The notes below the pieces were generated by a model. The model was given only the letters and a program-made list of their open reading frames with translations. It searched no databases and was not told the DNA's origin. From NCBI GenBank assembly GCA_025267735.1, contig CM046303.1, positions 30,728,380 to 30,792,379 on the forward strand: a DNA stretch of 64,000 nucleotides, read 5' to 3'. This document shows positions 1 through 11,200 of this stretch, one piece after another; positions within the stretch are counted from its first letter, which is position 1, and every line of letters starts with the position of its first letter. A program made the translations under genes and the position numbers. This DNA is from Mactra quadrangularis (taxonomy: Eukaryota > Mollusca > Bivalvia > Venerida > Mactridae).

Positions 1-3000
1 ACAAGGGCAGGTAACTTCATGTGAGGAAAATAAAATCAAGAAAGAAAAGGACTCTGAAAAAAAAAAGAAACAAAATACTGCTCAATGTATCTGGTCGAGA
101 AAGAACAGGACTACGAAAAGAAGAAACAAAATACTGCCACTTATTTCTGGGTACATCCTATGTGCTTGTTTTTATATGTATACAATTAGCACTAGCCTGT
201 GCTTGGGTACAAAGGCAGATAACTTTATGAAAGGAAAAAATCAAGAAAAGAACAGGGCTCTGAAAAAGAAGAAACAAAATACTGCTTAATGTATCTGGGT
301 ACATCCTATGTGCTTGTTTTTATATACAACTAGCACTAGCCTGTGCTTGGGTACAAGGGCAGATAACTTCATGTAAGGAAAATGAAACCAAGGAAAAACA
401 GGACTCGGCAAAAGAAAAAAACAAAATACTGCCACTTATTTCTGGGTACATCCTATGTGCTTGTTTTTATATACAACTAGCACTAGCCTGTGCTTAGGTA
501 CAAGGGCAGATAACTTCATGTAAGGAAAATGAAACCAAGGAAAAACAGGACTCGGCAAAAGAAAAAAACAAAATACTGCCACTTATTTCTGGGTACATCC
601 TATGTGCTTGTTTTTATATACAACTAGCACTAGCCTGTGCTTGGGTACAAGGGCAGATAACTTCATGAAAGGAAAATGAAACCAAGTAAGAACAGGACTA
701 TGAAAAAGAAGAAACAAAATACTGCTCAATGTATCTGGGTAAATCCTATGTGCTTGTTTTTATATACAACTAGCACTAGCCTGTGCTTGGGTACAAGGGC
801 AGATAACTTTATGAAAGGAAAAATGAAACCAAGTAAGAACAGGACTCGGCAAAAGAAGAAACAAAATACTGCTCAATGTATCTGGGTACATCCTATGTGC
901 TTGTTTTTATATACAACTAGCACTAGCCTGCGCTTGGGCATAAGGGCAGATAAATTCATGTAAGGAAAATGAAATTAAGAAAGAACAGGACTTGGCAATA
1001 GAAGAAACAGAATACTGCCACTTATTTCTGGGTACATCCTATGTGCTTGTTTTATATACAACTAGCACTAGCCTGTGCTTGGGTACAAGGGCAGATGACT
1101 TCATGAAAGGAAAATGAAACCAAGTAAGAACAGACTTATGAAAAAGAAGAAACAAAATACTGCCGTTTATTTCTGGGTACATCCTATGTGCTTGTTTTTA
1201 TATACAATTAGCACTAGCCTGTGCTTGGGTACAAAGGCAGATAACTTTATGAAAGGAAAAAAATCAAGAAAAGAACAGGGCTCTGAAAAAGAAGAAACAA
1301 AATACTGCTTAATGTATCTGGGTACATCCTATGTGCTTGTTTTTATATACAACTAGCACTAGCCTGTGCTTGGGTACAAGGGCAGATAACTTCATGTAAG
1401 GAAAATGAAATAAAGAAAAGAACAGGACTATGAAAAAGATGTAACAAAAATACTGCCACTTATTTCTGGGTACACCCTATGTGCTTGTTTTTATATACAA
1501 CTAGCACTAGCCTGTGCTTGGGTACAAGGGCAGATAACTTCATGTGAGGAAAATGAAATCAAGAAAAGAACAAGACTCTGAAAAAGATTAAACAAATTAC
1601 TGCTTAATGTATCTGGGTACATCCTAAGTGCTTGTTTTTATATACAACTAGCACTAGCCTGTGCTTGGGTACAAGGGCAGGTAACTTCATGTGAGGAAAA
1701 TAAAATCAAGAAAGAAAAGGACTCTGAAAAAAAAAGAAACAAAATACTGCTCAATGTATCTGGTCGAGAAAGAACAGGACTACGAAAAGAAGAAACAAAA
1801 TACTGCCGCTTATTTCTGGGTACATCCTATGTGCTTGTTTTTATATACAATTAGCACTAGCCTGTGCTTGGGTACAAAGGCAGATAACTTTATGAAAGGA
1901 AAAAAATCAAGAAAAGAACAGGGCTCTGAAAAAGAAGAAACAAAATACTGCTTAATGTATCTGGGTACATCCTATGTGCTTGTTTTTATATACAACTAGC
2001 ACTAGCCTGTGCTTGGGTACAAGGGCAGATAACTTCATGAAAGGAAAATGAAACCAAGTAAGAACAGGACTATGAAAAAGAAGAAACAAAATACTGCTCA
2101 ATGTATCTGGGTACATCCTATGTGCTTGTTTTTATATACAACTAGCACTAGCCTGTGCTTGGGTACAAGGGCAGATAACTTCATGTCATGAAAAATGAAA
2201 TCAAGTAAAGAACAGGACTCTGAAAAAAGAAGACAAAAAAAATACTGTCGCTTATTTCTTGGTACATCCTATGTGCTTGTTTTTATATACAACTAGCACT
2301 AGCCTGTGCTTGGGTACAAGGGCAGATAACTTCATGTAAGGAAAATGAAACCAAGAAAAAACAGGATTCAGCAAAAGAAAAAACAAAATACTGCCACTTA
2401 TTTCTGGGTACATCCTATGTGCTTGTTTTTATATACAACTAGCACTAGCCTGTGCTTAGGTACAAAAGCAGATAACTTTATGTTAGGAAAATGAAAAGAA
2501 CAGGACTCTGAAAAAGATGAACAAAAGACTGATCCTTTTTTCTAGGTACATTCTATGTGCTTGTTTTTATATACAACTAGCACTAGCCTGTGCTTGGGTA
2601 CAAGGGCAGGTAACTTCATGTGAGGAAAATAAAATCAAGAAAGAAAAGGACTCTGAAAAAAAAAGAAACAAAATACTGCTCAATGTATCTGGTCGAGAAA
2701 GAACAGGACTACGAAAAGAAGAAACAAAATACTGCCTTTTATTTCTGGGTACATCCTATGTGCTTGTTTTTATATACAACTAGCACTAGCCTGTGCTTGG
2801 GTACAAGGGCAGATAACTTTATGAAAGGAAAAATGAAACCAAGTAAGAACAGGACTACGAAAAGAAGAAACAAAATACTGCCTTTTATTTCTGGGTACAT
2901 CCTATGTGCTTGTTTTAATATACAACTAGCACTAGCCTGTGCTTGGGTACAAGGGCAGATAACTTCATGGAAGGAGAATGAAATCAAGAAAGAACAAGAC

Positions 3001-4510
3001 TCTGATAAAGAAAAAAAACAATACTGCCACTTGTTTCTGGGTACATCCTATGTGCTTGTTTTTATATACAACTAGCACTAGCCTGTGCTTGGGTAAAAGG
3101 GCAGATAACTTCATGGAAGGAGAATGAAATCAAGAAAGAACAAGACTCTGATAAAGAAAAAAAAACACTGCTCAATGTATCTGGGTACATCCTATGTGCT
3201 TGTTTTTATATACAACTAGCACTAGCCTGTGCTTGGGTACAAGGGCAGATAACTTCATGGAAGGAGAATGAAATCAAGAAAGAACAAGACTCTGATAAAG
3301 AAAAAAAACCAATACTGCCACTTGTTTCTGGGTACATCCTATGTGCTAGTTTTTATATACAACTAGCACTAGCCTGTGCTTGGGTATAAGGGCAGATAAC
3401 TTCATATAAGGAAAATGAAATCAAGAAAAGAACAGGACTATGAAAAAGTGGAAACAAAATACTGCCACTTATTTCTGGGTACATCCTAAGTGCTTGTTTT
3501 TATATACAACTAGCACTAGCCTGTGCTTGGGTACAAGGGCAGATCACTTCATGTAAGGAAAAATGAAATCAAGAAAGAAAAGGACTATGAAAAAGAAGAA
3601 ACAAAAATACTGCCACTTATTTCTGGGTACATCCTATGTGCTTGTTTTATATACAACTAGCACTAGCCTGTGCTTGGGTACAAGGGCAGATAACTTCATG
3701 CAAGGAAAATGAAACCAAGAAAAAACAGGACTCGGCAAAAGAAAAAACAAAATACTGCCACTTATTTCTGGGTACATCCTATGTGCTTGTTTTTATATAC
3801 AACTAGCACTAGCCTGTGCTTAGGTACAAAAACAGATAACTTCATGTGAGGAAAATAAAATCAAGAAAGAACAGGACTCTGAAAAAGATGAACAAAAGAC
3901 TGATCCTTTTTTCTAGGTACATTCTATGTGCTTGTTTTTATATACAACTAGCACTAGCCTGTGCTTGGGTACAAGGGCAGGTAACTTCATGTGAGGAAAA
4001 TAAAATCAAGAAAGAAAAGGACTCTGAAAAAAAAAGAAACAAAATACTGCTCAATGTATCTGGTCGAGAAAGAACAGGACTACGAAAAGAAAAAACAAAA
4101 TACTGCCGCTTATTTCTGGGTACATCCTATGTGCTTGTTTTTATATACAACTAGCACTAGCCTGTGCTTGGGTACAAGGGCAGATAACTTCATGTAAGGA
4201 AAATGAAAAACAGGATTATTCAATGAAAGAAAACTGAAAGGAACAAATCACTGCTTCTTGTATATGGGTATATCCTATGTGCTTGCTTTTATATGCAACT
4301 AGCACTAGCCTGTGCTTGGGTACAAAGGCAGTTAACTTAATGCAAAGAAAATGAAATAAATAAAAGAATTCAGCAGGAAGGACTGAAGACTGAAAGGAAC
4401 AGAACACTGCTTCTTGTATCTGGGTACATCCTATGTGCTTGTTTTTATATACATCTAGCACTAGTCTGCACTTGGGTACAAGGGCAGATAACTTCATGCA
4501 GGGTTTTTAT
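1..4510. repeat. Satellite array, unit about 146 bp, about 31 copies
   Basis: The block containing 'actagcctgtgcttgggtac' recurs about every 142-150 bp from the left edge to about 4500. Copies differ by scattered substitutions and by A-rich length changes in the segment between the conserved blocks. Four places (around 1-160, 1681-1840, 2609-2760, 3981-4140) share a longer variant with an extra segment of about 45 bp beginning 'tcgagaaagaacaggac', which suggests higher-order amplification or gene conversion. The last two copies (4210-4510) are clearly more diverged. Open frames inside it repeat with the unit and are not genes. It lies in an intron of the minus-strand WDR45B gene. Confidence 0.95.
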
Positions 4511-4860
4511 ATTACAGGGATATGTATATCGCATAGATTTACATCAAAATTCTCTGTCGTGGTTATTATTTAGGCTAATATGGATAACAAGTAAAACAAG
4601 TTTAAATAAAGATATTCACATGAAATTTTGTACCAGTATCATTAAAATTAACATAAAAGCAAGGAAAAATGTGTTTCTTGAGGATTTTGAGGTAAATTAT
4701 GCTCACAGACGGTTTCACAAAATTATGCATTTTTTCACAGATCCGCCATTTTCAGCCCTAATTTACAACACCTAGAGGTACAGCCTGCTTCAACTAGTTA
4801 TAGACAGTGACGACGGTGAATATTAAAAAAAGCACTTTATTGCAAAATCCTGTTACATAA
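4511..4860. other. Spacer between the satellite and its detached copies
   Basis: About 350 bp of AT-rich sequence with no gene and no repeat unit that I recognise. It separates the main satellite from two decayed monomers to its right. Confidence 0.5.
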
Positions 4861-5210
4861 AATCCCTGCTTTATGTAAGAATAAAATCAAGAAAGAACAG
4901 GATTCGTTGAAAGAAGAAACAAAATACTGCTTCTTATATCTGGGTACATCCTTTGTGTTTGTTTTCATATATAACCAGCACTAGTCTGTGCTTTGGTACA
5001 AAGGCAGATAAGTTTACCAAAGAAACCAAAAGGGAACAGGAATGTACAAGAAGGACTAAAACACTGCAAGGATCATAACACTGCTTCTTGTATCTTGGTA
5101 TATCCTAAGTTTAATATACAACTAGCAATAGCCTGTTTTCAAATTGTACAAAACTGTAGGGTAAACATATACATAGAATCAGACTTTAAACCATACTTTA
5201 ACTTTTAGAA
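4861..5210. repeat. Detached, decayed satellite monomers ending in a SINE-like tail
   Basis: Two diverged monomers keep the words 'tctgggtacatcct', 'gcactagtctgtgctt' and 'acaactagca'. The segment ends with 'agactttaaaccatacttt', almost the same as the 3' tail of the SINE at 20737-20990. The array may therefore have grown beside, or from, an element with that tail. Confidence 0.6.
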
Positions 5211-5287
5211 CCTTCCCAGTATACTTATATTCTAAGTCTTTAGACTGGTCACATTGTCTCCATACTAAACAACCAAACTAGACTCAC

Positions 5288-8200
5288 CTTTTCTGAAGAT
5301 GTAGCTAATCTTGTTCCCTGAAGATTTAAAGCCATACAACTTAGAGCAGCTTCGTGTGCATCTATATCTAAAGGGGATTTCTCTGTATTAGCTAAATCTA
5401 CCACTTGTACATGACCTGTCTTACGTCCAGGGAATGTTAACAAGGAATTGTTACTGTTTGGACACATGACACATAAACCTGAAATAAAGACAATTATAAA
5501 AATATGGTAGGGTTTAATGCCATCGTAACACATTTTATAGGTCATATCACAGATGTCAGACAACCTGCTTATTGTGCCTGGAAAGGCTCTGATCTCAAGA
5601 CTGAAGATTAAACCAATACTAAGTGATTCTAATTTTATTTACTATTAAAGTGAAACACAATATTACAAATTAGATTAATCACCCTAAAACAGCTTCCTGG
5701 TCTCCCAATATTGAGCTATTAGGTTAAAGTTTCTTGCTCAAGGAAACAACAAGATATGTTTCTAAAGTTATTTGAACTAATGCAGAGCTAGTTATCCAAT
5801 GATTACCAGTCTAACATGAATACACTTGGCTATCATGCTCCTAACCAGTTCTAAGTAGGTACCATAACAAGTGACTCTTTTTGGGGGCATAAAAGCCATA
5901 GCAACATATTGTATAGGTTATATAACAGTAGTCAGTCAATCTACTCACTTGGAACAGCTACATCTATGGATTCAGCTGTTACATGTAACCAGTTACTAAG
6001 CGAATTCTTTTGGCAGTGACTGACAACTGCTCTTGATGATTTAGAATCAGTGTTAGAAGGGAGAATGGCCTTAAAAATTATTTCAAGACCAAGCTACACT
6101 AAAGGCACCATCTGAAATCAAACCTAGGCCTCTCCATCAGAAGACTTGTTGGCTACCAACTGACCAGCTTGTGGCTTAAGTGACTTTCAACTGCCCTACT
6201 CGATGCAAGGATAGGAAGGTGAATGATTGTGGAAAGTATTTCGAATTCGAAGCATATGGCATTATTTTACAAAATGTATAGAAAACTATCACCATAGCAA
6301 CCAACCTTTTGTATTCTGACATGTTTCAAACACATGTAATTGTTGTGGATTCTGTGTAAATGTATAAACTTTGATCATTGTATCCAGGACAACCACAATT
6401 CTAGATGAAAAATCAATAAGAACAAGATCACAATGTAATAATATAATGTCTGGTGATTATGCTGCATTTTAACAATTTTCTGTATCATTGCAGTGGACTC
6501 TAACTTACTTTCTCTGGACTGACCAATATCTCTTGACCAAAGCTTTGAAACTAGTATTAAACACATACCCTAACCATTGACTAACAACTTCTCTATTTGA
6601 TACAGAGGAACATGTGAGAACTAGGGCTGCAACGATTCGATTCGATACATCGAAACTCGATTGCAAGGGTGCCGATTCGATTTCGATTCGGGACCCGCGA
6701 GTTTCGATTCGATACTGACTTTTAAAAGTGTCTACATAAATTATAACGATAAAAGCAAAGGCGCGCCTAAAAGTCAAAGTATACGTTGACAGTGAAACTG
6801 GGTTTCACTTTGTTACATTTCTGTTAAATTTCCATTACGATTTTTTGTAGCATGATTGGAAACTCTGTTCCAAATATACATTCTATAGTTAGGGGTGTAA
6901 CAATAGGTCGACTTATCGCTGTATCGCGATAGTTTACCTTGCAATAGCAATAGGTCGATAGAACTTTTTCAAGTCGATAAATATCGCGATAGTTTTTCTG
7001 ACTATCGACTTTCTTCGATAGTTTTCTTGAAAACGAGAGTTGAGCCCCATAAACGCTTTACTTTCATCTTTTGTTTAATGAGAGAACTCCACATTGATAC
7101 GGATCAAATCTATTTAGAGGCGGCCGTTATTAAAGGGATACCAGTAATCATCTTATTTGATCAAATACTCGCCGTAATGGAAGTAAAAGCATGCCTGCAT
7201 GGAGCGGCGATTTTGAAATTGCAGGGGTGGCGAAATCAACTGCCCCAGTCGTACATTTTAATGTATGGACATTTTATTTTTATGGACAAGTAAAAAATTC
7301 AATTTTAATTTGTTAAAAACGTTTTTACCTCTGCATTACTCCGTGGAAGTTATAAATAAGACTTGCATAGTAGCATTCGCCGAGCAGAGTTGTCGTATAT
7401 TCGGCGATAAAGTAACATTAACTGATTTACGACTGTCGTCATTTTCTGTAATAAGTTGATTGTGAAATTCAGTTACTATATGCCATGCGTATTTCGGTAT
7501 ATATCATATTTGTTTCAAGTAGTTATCTTGACTTATTACGTCACAAATTGTCATGATATGAATAGATGATAAATTGATAATGATAATCATTAATGGATGC
7601 TATTCGCCACCCTTGAATTAAAGAAAACAAAAAGTCACAATCGGCAGTATCGCAGCATTTTGGCTTTGTTTAGTAATAGATGAATTTTTTAAATCTAAAA
7701 TAGCTTTCAGATACTGCCAAATAGTACTACAGTACAGTGGATACCCCCAATTTAAAGGATTATTTGACGAGGAAGCACCATGCAGTTTCCCTTTCAAAAT
7801 CCCTATCTTCACTAATCTGAATAAATCTGGACCAAAAACTAAACCAATGATATGCCCTCTAATAGAGAACCAGCTCATTCTCAAAGTGCGAGAGATATTT
7901 CAAATTCAAACCCATTGTTTATTGTAAAAGACTTGAGACTGTTTACCGTTGTTTTTATAATAAAAAAACTATCGTGATAGTATCGCAATAGTTTTTTGAC
8001 TATTGCAATACTATTGCAATAGTACTTTTATTATCGCAATACTATCGCGATAGTGTTTTTGGCCGCAATAGTCACCCCTATCTATAGTATATGCCCCAAT
8101 CCTCCGCCAATTGGGTCGGTGTGATTGAATTTTACCTGTTCTGACAAACTGGAAGATTTTAGGCTCCGCATGAGCGAGCCAAGTTTTGTTGTTAGTTTAT

Positions 8201-11200
8201 TCAAATATGAATAGTTTTGCATGTACAGTGTATGTTTAACTAATATGTACAATAGTATACCAAGAACTGCATCTTTCTACAATTTATGATCCATGCTGTC
8301 TTTACGTTTTAAGTCGATATTACATTTATAATACATTTTTGCGACCTTTACATTCGTACCCAATCCATTTCGCACTTGAATAAAGCAAATATTAATTATC
8401 AGATTTTCGAGTTTCGTCTTATCCAATTTTAGTAACAATTTTATTAAATTAATATTATTTAGTTTTAAGCTCAAATATATGTTTAAATGCATATTTGTAG
8501 TAAATTGTATTAATAAAAGAATCGAATCGAAAAAAAATCGAATCGAAAAAAAATCGAATCGAAAAAAAAATAATCGAATCGCATCGAATCGACTTTCCGG
8601 TGAATCGTTGCAGCACTAGTGAGAACGGCTGTAGAACATACTACATGACCAACTTTCACAAAGTTATGTGGGTCCCAAGCAGGAATCAAACCTACAACCA
8701 GGGTTTGACACTAACAGTGACCCAGAATTACAAAAATTCCACAAACTTGAGATGAATCCCAACAATGCTAAAGCAAAGGATTCCATCAGAATCCCTACAT
8801 AGATATTCCATCTAAATCCCTAGTGAAACACTAAGTGTCAAACCATGCCCATAAACCAAGGATTCAGATTCAATACCATCTAAGCTAACCAGAAAGGTGA
8901 AACTAGGTCATTTGCAAAATATTTTGTGCATAAGATTCAGAGTTAACATTTACAATTCAAAGACTTATATCAGCATTTTCAGAGAAAAAATGTAACAGTT
9001 GTTTATGCAATATTAGATTAATAATAGATTTTGGCTGGTTAAAAACACTAATGAAATTTTCTTCACTTTCTGAAGATCTTGTGACTTTAAACCTGAATAA
9101 AGCTAGATTTAATAGAGTATATAATACACAATACCTGTCTCTTCTTAATCTAACACTTCTTACATCACTTGAAAATTCTAATTCAATTACATGTTTCTTC
9201 TTTAAATCATCCCATACCATAACTGAATTCATATTTATAATAAATTTATACATGGGTAAAGAATAGAAGTAATGTAAAAATAATGATGAATAACCTTCTG
9301 TATATGCCTAGTGTTTAATTTCATTCAACTGCCAGTGGTGCATACATTAACCCCAATGATTTAAATTCTCACTTCAGTACTTTTGTACTTTTAACAGGGA
9401 TGGGTCGAGTACTGGATTCCAGAACTCAAGTATTTCAAATTTTGTACTTGTACTTATGAGTAATGAGTACTGGTTTTCCTTCACTACTCAAGAAGTACTC
9501 CAATAGTACTTAAGTACTCATGAGTATTTTTGAGTACCAGATTGTTTTGTATGAGCATGTAAAAGATTTTTAATAGAAATAAAAGAGATTAATTTTATAT
9601 ATCTGTTCAATTAGACATCAATTTATGCTTCAATTTCAATCTTAAACAAGACAGTGAAAATGTTAATGTTAACATTTTATTCAGCAGTGTTTATTTTTGG
9701 TCAATATTACAGCCATTAATGGGATATATTCTCGATCTAAGATCATATCTTTTTCCCCAAATTTCAATCCCAACCCCCCCTCCCATTTAACTAGAAAAAA
9801 GAAAGATTTTTGAAAAAAGACAGCTTTAAGTATGTTTCAGCTTAAATCCATTCTGGTACCCCAAGGTTATCAATACTCTCGATTCTAGTATTGAGAATCC
9901 TACTAGACTCTGGAAACGAGAAGTCTTTTAATAATAGATAAAAATAGATATTCCTACATGGTGATTATTGAACAAATATTATCTAAATCAGCAGGGTTAA
10001 TTAATTTGCCACCATCGGGAGAATAAAAATTTACAATACTGAACCATTCAACTAGAAAGGTTTTTTTCCATAGGTTATGACGATGTTTCAGGAACATTAG
10101 TAAACTTTTAAGTAAAAGTCTTAAATTTGTAAAAGTTAGGTATTAAAGTAAATTGAATGTGTTAAATAAATTCTTTAATAAATCAAATCTTTATAATCGA
10201 AATAACCATTACTTATCATAAAGATAAAGTACAGAATCTAAATGTTTTTTAAGGAAACTGTCATACAACAGAAATCAGAGAGATAGTTTATAAGAACCAA
10301 GCCAATGATATTTACATGAATTACAAGAGCAGTGGCTAATACCTTTATTGGGAGGATATCTGGGATTCTTTCCACCACCAACGAGAGCTAAATAATTACA
10401 TCTAAACAACATTTCAATATGACCAATACCACCATCACTGAAATCTTGTCTTTCCTTTTCTTTTAGAGGATCTGAGTTATATACTCGAAAACCAGTCTCC
10501 ATGCCACACGCAAAACATCCTGAAAAAATATAACAGTGCAAACTAATATACAGAGGAACAGATAAGGTTTTTGGTGTATTGGGTATTTACTCCCAGTTTT
10601 CCAGACAATTGAGTAATGCCATTTCCAATAGAATGCTTAATTTTTTTTTACTCCAAGATATTTCGTTGGATTGAGTATTTTCCATTTATATAACCGTAAA
10701 TTCAGTATTAATAAGAAAACATGGAACTAGGTGTGCACAAAGATACTTACAAATATTTATTGAAGATATTGTTACGTGGACAGCAACCACATACAGGGGT
10801 CTAGCTTGGACCAAATTTTAGGGAAAAGTGACTACTCCCTGGACTTGAAATAGGGAGAAGTGGTGTACTCTCGCACACAGGTTGCAGTGACTGAAGTAGG
10901 AAAAGGGGTCTAATGCTGCACTGAACTCAAATAAAATTAGCCTTTATGACCGGTGTGTGCTGTTGCCAGTGTCAACACTGTCTGTCCCAGGAATGAATAA
11001 CCCTGTTACTGCTGTATAATTGTTATAAGCAGTGTAAACAGCTGTCAAATGTATAAGAAAATAACTTTAATATAAGCTTATTTTAAGTGTCCATCTTTAT
11101 TAAACAAATGATGCTTCAGGAAACTACACCTAAAGTGGTTTAAACTAGTTTTTCGCGCACACACTGTTTCAATATCACCTGATATTGATGTACATGTAAA

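Noticed and set aside
1..4510. Many open reading frames of 60-150 codons in the satellite
   Set aside because: They repeat with the 146-bp unit in several frames and have no stable start, composition or known domain; they are consequences of the tandem repeat.
1..4510. CRISPR-like array
   Set aside because: Unit length, lack of distinct spacers and eukaryotic context rule it out. The same holds for the 28-bp array at 18116-18526.
6505..6777. Minus-strand frame over the left end of the hAT element
   Set aside because: It is built from the 'atcgaatcg' terminal words and crosses the element boundary.
7027..7884. Possible captured gene in the inner hAT element
   Set aside because: Two open frames of 88 codons exist on opposite strands, but neither shows a recognisable domain or splice signals.
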